From DASQDT01 sp036380435 (GTDB taxonomy: Bacteria; Acidobacteriota; Blastocatellia; Pyrinomonadales; Pyrinomonadaceae), in assembly GCA_036380435.1 (NCBI GenBank), contig DASVES010000408.1:1-17959 (forward strand): a stretch of DNA of 17,959 nucleotides. Reading direction: 5' to 3'. A program made the position numbers and the translations under genes. This document shows, piece by piece, positions 1 to 6,357 of this stretch (the first letter of the stretch is position 1; each line of letters starts with the position of its first letter). Below the pieces are notes generated by a model. It saw only the letters and a list, made by a program, of their open reading frames with translations, made no database searches and was not told the DNA's origin.

Positions 1-55
1 CCGCCCCGCACAGACACGCAAACGCCAGCGCGGCGCGCAAAAATCTCTTGTCCAT
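1..55 (-). CDS. Partial exported protein (N-terminus only)
   Basis: An ATG at 55-53 on the minus strand opens a frame of 18 codons that leaves the window at its left edge. The peptide MDKRFLRAALAFACLCGA has a basic start followed by a hydrophobic run, as in a signal peptide. The cysteines at 14 and 16 make a lipoprotein conceivable, but no clean lipobox is complete within the visible part. An AAGGAG Shine-Dalgarno motif (plus strand CTCCTT at 70-75) lies upstream at good spacing, which is the main support that this short piece is a true gene start. The product cannot be named. It is co-directional with the lolD block, whose stop is at 416, but separated from it by about 360 bp. Confidence 0.6.
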   Translation of the reverse strand, partial: MDKRFLRAALAFACLCGA

Positions 56-255
56 CGGTCTTAACTCCTTCGGAAGCTTCGGTGTGTGGAACCCAGGCGT
101 GAGGCCGGCGGCGGGGCGAAGCGCGCGCGGCCGACCCGGCGACCGCACACAATTTTTATAACACGCGGCCGGGGCCTGTGGACAGAAGTTTGTGACGCGA
201 GGCGGAAAGGCAAGCGGCAGTAGGCAGTCGTGTTGGCGTCTGTCATGCCTGCGTT

Positions 256-322
256 TATAGCGGCTTACAGTTGAGTGGATAGTAAGTCAACTCACCGCCG
301 AGGCGCAGAAGGCGCAGAGATC
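256..322 (+). repeat. Dispersed repeat, left copy
   Basis: The 59 bases from 256 match those at 17901-17959 with only six differences, five of them transitions. The shared part contains a 6-bp inverted repeat (AGTTGA and TCAACT) followed by CACCGC and an irregular tandem of GGCGCAGA-type units. The right copy is cut by the window edge, so the full element length is unknown. It carries no coding frame. It looks like a member of a genome-wide non-coding repeat family; that wider distribution is inferred. Confidence 0.8.
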
Positions 323-381
323 ACGCCGCAGGGTTGAATCTCTCCGCGCCCGCTTCGCGTCCTGCGGCGCCTCTGCGGTGA
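292..381. repeat. Imperfect inverted repeat with GCAGAGGCG-type units
   Basis: The 14 bases TCACCGCCGAGGCG at 292-305 pair with 368-381 with one mismatch. A second, inner pairing joins AGAGAT (316-321) to ATCTCT (338-343). The left arm is the tail of the dispersed repeat, so the element appears to be that repeat continued by an inverted, degenerate copy of its GC-rich half. It lies downstream of lolD on the minus strand and could fold in that transcript. Confidence 0.6.
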
Positions 382-415
382 ATCAATGTCGCTTTCACTC
401 AAGTGAACGTCGCGC

Positions 416-1204
416 TCATGCAGCGGGGTCTTCGGCGTGGAGGCGACCGTCGCGTAAGACGAGGCGGCGGTCGCAGGTGCGCGCGAGTTGTTCGTTGTGC
501 GTGGCGACGACGAGGCAGGCGCTCACGTCGCGGCAGAGTGTGAGCAGGAGCGCGCCCACGTCGGCGGCGTTGCGCGCGTCGAGATTTCCGGTCGGCTCGT
601 CGGCGAGCACGAGGCGCGGGCGGCGGACGAGTGCGCGCGCGACGGCCACGCGCTGCTGCTCGCCGCCGGAAAGCTCGCCCGGCCGATGTGCGGCGCGCCC
701 CGCGAGGCCCACGGCGTCGAGCATCCGCGCCGCCTCGCCACGCGCCACGCGCCAACGCGCGCGCGCCACCACGAGCGGCAGCGCCACGTTCTCCTCCGCC
801 GTCAGGTCGGCCAGCAGGTGGTGGAACTGAAACACGAACCCGACCTCCCGGCCGCGCCAACGCGCCAACTCCTCTCCGTGAGCGCGCGCGATGTCGAACC
901 CGCCCAAACTGATGCCGCCCGAGTCCGCGGCCTCAAGCCCCGAGAGCACGTGCAGCAGCGTGGACTTCCCCGCCCCCGACGCGCCCACGACCGCCAGCGC
1001 CGCGCCCGCCTTCAACGTGAATGTCGCGCCGCGCAAGACCTCCAGCGCCCCGCCCGCCGGGTCGCGAAAAGACTTTCGCACGTCGCTCACCAGGAGTTCA
1101 AAGTTCAAAGTTCCAGGTTCAAAGTCAGGACGCCCGCCCGTCGCCGTCTCCGCACCCGCCGACTCTTCCAACTTTGAACTTTGAACTTTGAACTTTGAAC
1201 TCAC
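416..1204 (-). CDS. lolD: Lipoprotein-releasing ABC transporter ATPase LolD
   Basis: This is the ATPase that powers release of outer-membrane lipoproteins from the inner membrane together with LolC/E. All ABC motifs are present: Walker A GASGAGKS (74-81), Q-loop in FVFQFHHLL (about 123-131), signature LSGGEQQ (178-184), Walker B LVLADEP (198-204) and the switch His236. The FQFHHLL context and the adjacent permease favour LolD over other MacB-type ATPases. The GTG at 1204 lies four bases beyond the lolC stop and is preceded at 7 nt by AAGGA inside the end of lolC. With this start the first 37 residues are encoded by a heptamer inverted repeat and are unlike any LolD N-terminus. An alternative GTG at 1090 (VSDVRKSF) gives 224 residues, close to the usual length, but has no Shine-Dalgarno motif. 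Confidence 0.9.
   Translation of the reverse strand: MSSKFKVQSSKLEESAGAETATGGRPDFEPGTLNFELLVSDVRKSFRDPAGGALEVLRGATFTLKAGAALAVVGASGAGKSTLLHVLSGLEAADSGGISLGGFDIARAHGEELARWRGREVGFVFQFHHLLADLTAEENVALPLVVARARWRVARGEAARMLDAVGLAGRAAHRPGELSGGEQQRVAVARALVRRPRLVLADEPTGNLDARNAADVGALLLTLCRDVSACLVVATHNEQLARTCDRRLVLRDGRLHAEDPAA
1096..1200. repeat. Heptamer inverted repeat A (GTTCAAA)4 / (TTTGAAC)4
   Basis: The left arm has four units at 1096-1123 (GTTCAAA, GTTCAAA, the degenerate GTTCCAG, GTTCAAA). The right arm is four perfect TTTGAAC units at 1173-1200, the reverse complement, and the spacer is 49 bp. It occupies the lolC|lolD junction. Read in the lolD direction, the first arm met is TTCAAAG-type, which has no stop codon in any frame, so the lolD frame passes through the whole element. 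Confidence 0.92.
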
Positions 1205-1208
1205 TTTT

Positions 1209-2483
1209 TCATCCTTGCCGCAGCACCTCGGCCGGGCGCGCGTGCGCCGCGCGGCGCGCCGGGTAGACAGCCGCGAGCAGGCTCACGGCGAACGCGGCGA
1301 GCGCCACGACCGACACGTCGCGCGCGCTCGCGTGGAGCGGGACGGAGGCCAATGAGTAGACATCGGGCGGCAGACGCACCAGCCCGAAGTAGTTCGCGGC
1401 GGCGACGCACGCCAAGCCCAACGCGACTCCCGCGAGCGCGCCCGCCGCCCCGACGAGCGCCCCCTCGATGACGAACAGGGCCGTGACGCTGCGCGCGCCC
1501 GCCCCGAGCGTCCGCAGCACCGCGATGTCCGCGCGCCGCTCGACGACGACGAGCGCAAGCGTCGTCGTGATGTTGAGCGCGGCCACCACGACGATGAGCG
1601 CGATGATGAGCGCCACGGTGCGCCGTTCGAGTTCGAGCGCGGCGAACAGCGGCCGATTAGCCTCGCGCCAGTCCACGACCGCCCATCCCGGCCCGAGCGC
1701 GTCCCGCAGACGAGCAGCCACCTCGCCCGCCTCGTAAACGTCTTTCGCCTCGACGCTGATGACCGACGCGCTCGCACCCGTCGCGCCGCCCGTCGTGCTC
1801 GCCGTGCCGGCCGACGCCGCGTCGAGCGGCGCATAGACCCATGCCGAGTCGTACTCGAACAGTCCCGCGCGGAAGACGCCGACGACACGCACGCGACGCG
1901 CACGCGGCTCGAACCCCGCGGGCGACGCCGCCGACTCCTCGCCCGAGACGAGCCAGCCCTCCGCGCCCACACGACCCAGGCCCACACGCGCCGCCAGCTC
2001 CGCGCCGACGATCACGGGCGCCGTCTCCGCAACGCCCACGCCGCCCGCCGCCTCCGCGCGAAATAAATCTTCAACAGCGCCGCCCTCAAGCGTCCGCCGG
2101 ATTTCTCCGAGCGCGTGCGCCGACCCCGAATCGACGCCGCGCACGAGCGCGTAGGCCGCGCCGTCGGGGCCGCTCAGGAGCGCCCCCGCGTAGGTCGTCG
2201 GCTCGGCCGCGGCCACGCCTTCCACGTCGCGCAGGCGCGCGGCCACGCCGCGCCAGTCCGCGATCCGGGCGCCGTCGGCGCGCGACGCCGTGACGTGCGC
2301 CGTGCCCCGCAGGATTTTGTCGCGCAGCTCGTCCCGAAAGCCGTTCGCCAGACTGAGCGCAAAGATTAGCGCCGCCACGCCGAACGCGATGCCGGCGACG
2401 GCCGCCAGCGCCGTGAGTTGCGCCACGCGCCGCCCACGGCGCGCGCGCAAGTATCTGAGCGCGAGAAAGAGTTCGTAAGGCAT
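1209..2483 (-). CDS. lolC: Lipoprotein-releasing ABC transporter permease LolC/LolE family
   Basis: This is the inner-membrane permease that extracts lipoproteins and passes them to the periplasmic carrier LolA. At 424 residues it is near the family length. The sequence shows a first membrane segment at about residues 24-47, a large periplasmic MacB-type domain, then an FtsX-type C-terminal region with three hydrophobic segments. The permease signature ERRADIAVLRTLGA follows the second segment. Only one LolC/E-type gene is visible, so the transporter may be a homodimeric LolCE type rather than the enterobacterial LolC/LolE heterodimer; whether another copy lies elsewhere cannot be seen. lolD follows directly. 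No Shine-Dalgarno motif precedes the ATG, and heptamer repeat B begins 14 nt upstream of it. Confidence 0.92.
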   Translation of the reverse strand: MPYELFLALRYLRARRGRRVAQLTALAAVAGIAFGVAALIFALSLANGFRDELRDKILRGTAHVTASRADGARIADWRGVAARLRDVEGVAAAEPTTYAGALLSGPDGAAYALVRGVDSGSAHALGEIRRTLEGGAVEDLFRAEAAGGVGVAETAPVIVGAELAARVGLGRVGAEGWLVSGEESAASPAGFEPRARRVRVVGVFRAGLFEYDSAWVYAPLDAASAGTASTTGGATGASASVISVEAKDVYEAGEVAARLRDALGPGWAVVDWREANRPLFAALELERRTVALIIALIVVVAALNITTTLALVVVERRADIAVLRTLGAGARSVTALFVIEGALVGAAGALAGVALGLACVAAANYFGLVRLPPDVYSLASVPLHASARDVSVVALAAFAVSLLAAVYPARRAAHARPAEVLRQG

Positions 2484-2496
2484 AGAATTCGAGTGG

Positions 2497-2640
2497 GCAG
2501 TAAGCAGTAAGCAGTAAGCAGTAAGCAGTGAGCAGTTTCAGCCGTCACCGCTCACGCGCGTTCTTTCAGGTGCGACTACCATTCTACTGCTTTCCGCTCA
2601 CCGCTCACCTACTGCTCACTGCTCACTGCTCACTGCTCAC
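2497..2640. repeat. Heptamer inverted repeat B (GCAGTAA)4 GCAGTGA / (TGCTCAC)4
   Basis: The left arm is four GCAGTAA units, one GCAGTGA and a partial unit (2497-2535). The right arm is four TGCTCAC units (2613-2640), preceded by degenerate CCGCTCA units from 2594. Arms are inverted apart from A/G changes in the unit. It fills the gap between the glycosyltransferase and lolC, and its right arm encodes the last five residues and the stop codon of the glycosyltransferase: the TGA is in the third unit met. Confidence 0.92.
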
Positions 2641-4305
2641 TTCCAACACTGCCACCCACTGCCCGCCGCGCTCCTCGCGGAAGCGGACGCGCCCGCCAAT
2701 TGCCTGTGTCAACTCTTCGAGCGACGGGCCGCCGTGCGTCGAGAAGACGAGCGCCGTGTCGTATTCGGATTTTCGCCGCCGAGCTTCTTCCAGACTCTCG
2801 CGTCCGAAGTCCTGTGGCCCGACGGTGACGCGCAGGGGCCGCGTCGTGTAGCCGTAGGCAGGGTTCGTTAGCTCGTCGCGCGCGGGCCAGGCGGTGAAGA
2901 CGCGCGGGTCTTCGTAAGTCTCCTCAATGAAGCGGGCCGCGTCCCTGTGCAGCAGGACGAAGTGGCGGTAGGAGAGGTTGTCTTCCCACGGTATCGAGTA
3001 GAAGGTGGGCCTCCAGAAGAGGCCGGCGACGAAGGCCGCGCAGACGATTGCAACGACGAGCGGCCAGCGACGCACGCGCCGCCGCAGCGTCGAGACGCAG
3101 ACGAGGATGACGAGCGGCAAGACGGGCAGCATGTAGCGCGCCAGCACCGCCCCGCCGACGATTGACAGCGCGACGACGTAGGCCGCGACGACGACGGCGA
3201 AGACCATCTGCACGCGCGCGTCGATGCGCCGGCGCTCGCGCGCCCCGCCATCGCTCAGCGGGCGCAGGAGCATCGCGATGGCCGTCGCGGCGGTCAGCAC
3301 CCACAGATTCATGTGGCTGAGGACGTGTCGGAGTCGCCAGCCGGCCGCGTCGATGACGCGCGCGAGGTTCATCGTCGCTTCGACGTTGTAGCGAAAGTAT
3401 TCCGGGTTGCCGAAGAAGTAGCCGGTGCGCCGCTGGTGATAGAGCAGCCACGCGAGCAGCGGCGCGAGCGCCAGCGCGAGCAGCGGCGTGTGCCACGCGG
3501 GGCGGTTCAATTCCAGAAAGACGCGCCGCGCTGCCTCCGGTCTGAACCTCCTGACGACGAGACCGACGACTTCCCAACCGGCCAGCGCCAGCGGCGCGAG
3601 CACGGCCGTCTCCTTCGCCAGCGCCGCCAGCGCGAACAGCGCGACACAAGCCACGCGCCGTCGCAGACCCGACGCCCCGCCGAAATCAGCGCCGCCTTCA
3701 TCCGTCTTCTCCGTTGTAACGCCGCCCTCGTCCGTCTTCTCCGTCACCGCCTCGCCCTCCCTCGTCGCTCCCGGTGGCGGCAGGTAGAGGACGAGTCCCC
3801 AGAGCGTGAGCGCCGCCGCGGCTACGTCGAGGTGGACGAGCGAACTCTGCGCGAAGAAGACCGGGTAGAGCGCCGTGCACAGGACGCTCGCCCACGCCAC
3901 CGCGCGGCCCTCGGCGGCGCGCTCGGACAGGCGGAAGAGGCCGGCGAGCGCCAGCGCCGCGACGAGGAGCATGCTCACACGCGCGACCGCGATGTGGAAG
4001 CCGAACAAGTGCCACGCGAGGGCGACGTAGGCCGGCACAAGCGGCGGGTGTGCGTTCGAGGGCGAGGAGGTGGGCACGGGGTCGCCCGTCAGGTAGAGGT
4101 CGCGCGCGGCCGGGATGAAGTAGCCGGCCTCGTCCCAGTAGTAGGGCAGAGAGATGACGGGCAGATGAGCGACGACGAGTGCGGCGAAGAGGGCGGCCGT
4201 GAGCAGCGCGTAGAATTTTATCGAGGGCGTGAAGTGATGGTGGCGGCGGCGCTTCGCGGGGCGACGACGGGGCGCGGCGTCAGTGATTGGGAGCGGAGAG
4301 GTCAT
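2623..4305 (-). CDS. ArnT/PMT-like membrane glycosyltransferase
   Basis: The product is a polytopic inner-membrane protein of 560 residues with the layout of the GT39/GT83 (PMT/ArnT) superfamily, which transfers sugars from polyprenyl-phosphate donors. After a basic, histidine-rich N-terminus come a membrane segment at about 30-52 and the first periplasmic loop with YYWDEAGY (55-62), where Asp58-Glu59 matches the catalytic acid pair. The NAHPPL motif (84-89) is also typical. At least seven further hydrophobic stretches follow, then a soluble C-terminal domain from about residue 425. A Glu/Lys/Asp-rich insert at about 176-210 carries a 10-residue tandem repeat. Acceptor and sugar cannot be told. 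The start overlaps the end of the upstream response-regulator gene by 26 bp, suggesting translational coupling; no Shine-Dalgarno motif is visible. The last five residues (VSSEQ) are encoded by heptamer repeat B. Confidence 0.8.
   Translation of the reverse strand: MTSPLPITDAAPRRRPAKRRRHHHFTPSIKFYALLTAALFAALVVAHLPVISLPYYWDEAGYFIPAARDLYLTGDPVPTSSPSNAHPPLVPAYVALAWHLFGFHIAVARVSMLLVAALALAGLFRLSERAAEGRAVAWASVLCTALYPVFFAQSSLVHLDVAAAALTLWGLVLYLPPPGATREGEAVTEKTDEGGVTTEKTDEGGADFGGASGLRRRVACVALFALAALAKETAVLAPLALAGWEVVGLVVRRFRPEAARRVFLELNRPAWHTPLLALALAPLLAWLLYHQRRTGYFFGNPEYFRYNVEATMNLARVIDAAGWRLRHVLSHMNLWVLTAATAIAMLLRPLSDGGARERRRIDARVQMVFAVVVAAYVVALSIVGGAVLARYMLPVLPLVILVCVSTLRRRVRRWPLVVAIVCAAFVAGLFWRPTFYSIPWEDNLSYRHFVLLHRDAARFIEETYEDPRVFTAWPARDELTNPAYGYTTRPLRVTVGPQDFGRESLEEARRRKSEYDTALVFSTHGGPSLEELTQAIGGRVRFREERGGQWVAVLEVSSEQ
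3691..3750 (-). repeat. 30-bp tandem duplication inside the glycosyltransferase linker
   Basis: Two adjacent 30-bp units (3691-3720 and 3721-3750) share most positions and encode the repeated peptide TEKTDEGG. The length is a multiple of three, so the frame is kept. It falls in a hydrophilic loop between membrane segments at about residues 186-205. Confidence 0.8.
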
Positions 4306-5158
4306 CGGGGGGCGAGAGCGATTCGATGAGTTCGGAGTCGAGCGACTTGTCGGGGCGCTTGACCATCGTCAGCCGGTTGCCGCGATCATTGTACTTGACC
4401 TCGTCCATGATGTTGTAAATCAGGAGCACGCCGCGGCCCGAAGCCTTGAAGAGATTGGCCGGGTCGAGCGGGTCGGGGATGGCGCTGGGGTCGAAGCCGT
4501 CGCCCTCGTCCTCGATCTGGAAGCGCGCCTCGTTCGCCGAGAGATCGGCCGTGATGCGGACGAGCTTGGTCGGGTCGTTTTTGTTGCCGTGCTTGACGGC
4601 GTTGACGAACGCCTCGTCTAAGGCGATGAAGAGGTTCGAGCGTTCGGGCTGGATGATGCCTAAGCCGGCGACGCGCTCGATGAGGTAGTGGAGCACGCCG
4701 TTCATCAACGAGAGGTCGCTCGGCAGCTCGAACTCCACGCGCTCGCGCACGTAGGGCAGCACCTTGAGGTCGTCCACGAAGCGGAGCTTGTAGCCCAAGG
4801 TCTTATCGACGATGGTGCGCAGCTCCTCGCGCTCGTAGGGCTTGCGGACGAAGTTGGCGGCGCCGAGCTTGAAGGCTTTGATGACGCCGTTCTGCTGCGT
4901 CTCCTCGGAGGAGACGACGACGGGCACCATGAGACGCTTGCGTTTGAGTTCGCCGATGATCTCGATGCCGCCGCCGGCGTCGGAGTCTTCGGTGAGGTCA
5001 GAGATGATGAGGTCGAAGTCTTCGAGGTCTTCGCGGGCCAGGGCGGTCGTGCGGTCTCCGGTGGCGACGACCTCGTGGCCCAGCTCGCTGAGCACGCTCG
5101 CGAGGAGCGTCCGCAGCTCTTCGTTGCTGTCCACAATGAGGATGCGCCTTTTCTCCAA
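4280..5158 (-). CDS. Response regulator fused to an RsbW-like HATPase domain
   Basis: A 292-residue cytoplasmic signalling protein. Residues 4-120 form a receiver domain: acidic Asp10, phospho-acceptor Asp54 in LIISDLTED, Ser83/Ser84 and Lys106 in RKPY. Residues 140-270 form a GHKL ATPase of the anti-sigma/RsbW type: N-box EAFVNAVKHGN (182-192), G1 box DEGDGFDP (217-224), G2 box GRGVLLI (241-247). There is no H-box histidine, so this is not a normal two-component sensor kinase. A serine-kinase or anti-sigma role gated by phosphorylation fits the domains but is inferred. The start is TTG at 5158, just before the receiver core, with GAGAGG 4 nt upstream (5163-5168). It is the first gene of the four-gene minus-strand block; why it precedes envelope genes is unclear. 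Confidence 0.85.
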   Translation of the reverse strand: MEKRRILIVDSNEELRTLLASVLSELGHEVVATGDRTTALAREDLEDFDLIISDLTEDSDAGGGIEIIGELKRKRLMVPVVVSSEETQQNGVIKAFKLGAANFVRKPYEREELRTIVDKTLGYKLRFVDDLKVLPYVRERVEFELPSDLSLMNGVLHYLIERVAGLGIIQPERSNLFIALDEAFVNAVKHGNKNDPTKLVRITADLSANEARFQIEDEGDGFDPSAIPDPLDPANLFKASGRGVLLIYNIMDEVKYNDRGNRLTMVKRPDKSLDSELIESLSPPDDLSAPNH

Positions 5159-5392
5159 CCGACCTCTCTTCCCGCTAAGGCTTTATATGATGGGGAGGGC
5201 ACGACTTTCGGGCAACGCGCGCTTGTGCGAGTGAAGACACACGCTTTCCGCCTACGCTGTACGAAGCCGCACAGGGCAGGGTTTCCACTATATCGCACAA
5301 AAAACGGCGGAAGGCCAGCCGCGCCGGAGACGTGCCCGGCCCCGGCCATCCACTGAAGCCGAGAATCATTTCTGTTAGACTCGAAACGCCCG
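5159..5392. promoter_or_regulatory. Divergent intergenic region
   Basis: This 234-bp gap separates the minus-strand block from the plus-strand genes and should hold promoters for both. On the minus strand a TATAAA lies at 5187-5182, about 23 nt before the TTG start of the response regulator, but no convincing -35 sits at standard spacing. On the plus strand TAGACT occurs shortly before the acyltransferase ATG, also with a poor -35. No heptamer repeat is present, in contrast to six of the co-directional junctions. Confidence 0.35.
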
Positions 5393-6151
5393 ATGTTCTC
5401 CGAACCCATGCGAGCGCCCGCCGACCCAGACACAGACGAGCGCGCCCACGGCACCGACGCCGACGCGCCGGCCGACGAGCGCGTGCGCCGCGCCTACGCC
5501 TTCGGCGACCTCTCCGGCCATAAGCTCAAAGACCGCCTGCTGATACGCGCGGCCGATCTCGCCTTCTACGCGCTCATCCGGACGGTCGGCCGAACGGTGC
5601 GCTTCCGCGTCGAAGGCTGGGAGTACTGGGAGGCCGCCACGCGTGACGGGGGCTTGCCCGTCTACACCTTCTGGCACGACCGCGTCTTTCTCGCCACCTA
5701 CTTCTGGCGCCGACGCCGCATCGTCGTGATGACCTCGCGGAGCTTCGACGGCGAATACATCGCGCGCTTCATCCGCCGCTTCGGCTACGGCGCGGCGCGC
5801 GGCTCTTCCACCCGCGGCGGCGTCGGCGCGCTCGTCGAGATGGTCAGACTCGTCCGTCAGGGCTGCCCCACGGCCTTCACCATCGACGGCCCGCGCGGCC
5901 CCCGCCACGTCGCCAAGATGGGCGCGCTCCTCCTCGCCAAGAAGACCGGCCAGAGCGTGCTGCCCTTCTCCGTCAACGCCGAGCGGTTCTGGGAAGTCCC
6001 CAGTTGGGATCGTTTTCAAATCCCGAAGCCCTTCACGCGCGCGACGGTGCGTATCGCCCCCCCCATCCACGTCCCACCCGACGCCGACGACTCCGCCCTC
6101 GAAGCCAAGCGCGAAGAACTCCAACGCGCCCTCGACGCCGTCGCCATCTGA
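5393..6151 (+). CDS. DUF374 family lysophospholipid/lipid-A acyltransferase-like protein
   Basis: A 252-residue protein with the conserved core of the DUF374 family, related to lysophospholipid acyltransferases and LpxL-type lipid A acyltransferases. Visible motifs are the histidine motif TFWHDR (92-97), SRSFDGEYIA (115-124), ARGSSTRGG (135-143) and TIDGPRGPRH (163-172). The DGPRGP block is diagnostic for the family. It probably acts at the inner face of the cytoplasmic membrane; the acyl donor and acceptor are unknown. The first 30 or so residues are acidic and of low complexity, outside the family core. ATG 5408 (MRAPADP) is an alternative start, and neither has a clear Shine-Dalgarno motif. 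It is transcribed away from the lipoprotein-transport block. Confidence 0.85.
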   Translation: MFSEPMRAPADPDTDERAHGTDADAPADERVRRAYAFGDLSGHKLKDRLLIRAADLAFYALIRTVGRTVRFRVEGWEYWEAATRDGGLPVYTFWHDRVFLATYFWRRRRIVVMTSRSFDGEYIARFIRRFGYGAARGSSTRGGVGALVEMVRLVRQGCPTAFTIDGPRGPRHVAKMGALLLAKKTGQSVLPFSVNAERFWEVPSWDRFQIPKPFTRATVRIAPPIHVPPDADDSALEAKREELQRALDAVAI

Positions 6152-6172
6152 GGCGATACAGCGCGAAAAGCA

Positions 6173-6201
6173 TTGACTTGAGGTGCAGGCGCGGGCAATA
6201 T
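6173..6201 (+). promoter_or_regulatory. Possible sigma70-type promoter
   Basis: TTGACT (6173-6178) is a five-of-six match to a -35 box. At a 17-nt spacing lies CAATAT (6196-6201), a poor -10. It is in the gap before the fibre-like gene, about 150 nt upstream of its ATG. Weak support. Confidence 0.25.
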
Positions 6202-6357
6202 CCTGAGCCACGTCACGCTTACGAGCCACGGGTTTAAGATACCGCCGCCACGCCGCTTTTTCGCCAGATGTTTTGCCGTTTCCAAAGCTGATCCCCGTTT
6301 TATCATTTACTCGATGACGCTCAACCCTCGACGACTTCCGCTGAAGGAGTTTCTCCC

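Larger units (their letters stand above)
56..415. other. Non-coding gap with repeats
   Basis: No credible gene is visible here; the short frames in this stretch have arginine/proline-rich GC-shadow composition. The gap holds the leader of the partial exported gene, with an AT-rich patch at about 150-163 (minus strand TTATAAAAAT) that could be a -10 region, although no good -35 is visible. It also holds the dispersed repeat copy at 256 and the imperfect inverted repeat at 292-381. A perfect 14-bp palindrome (TTCACT, CA, AGTGAA) at 394-407 lies just beyond the lolD stop and could mark the end of that transcript, but there is no U-tract. Confidence 0.6.

Noticed and set aside
61..246. 61-codon minus-strand frame near the left edge
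   Set aside because: No ribosome-binding site and low-complexity composition; it overlaps the leader of the partial exported gene.
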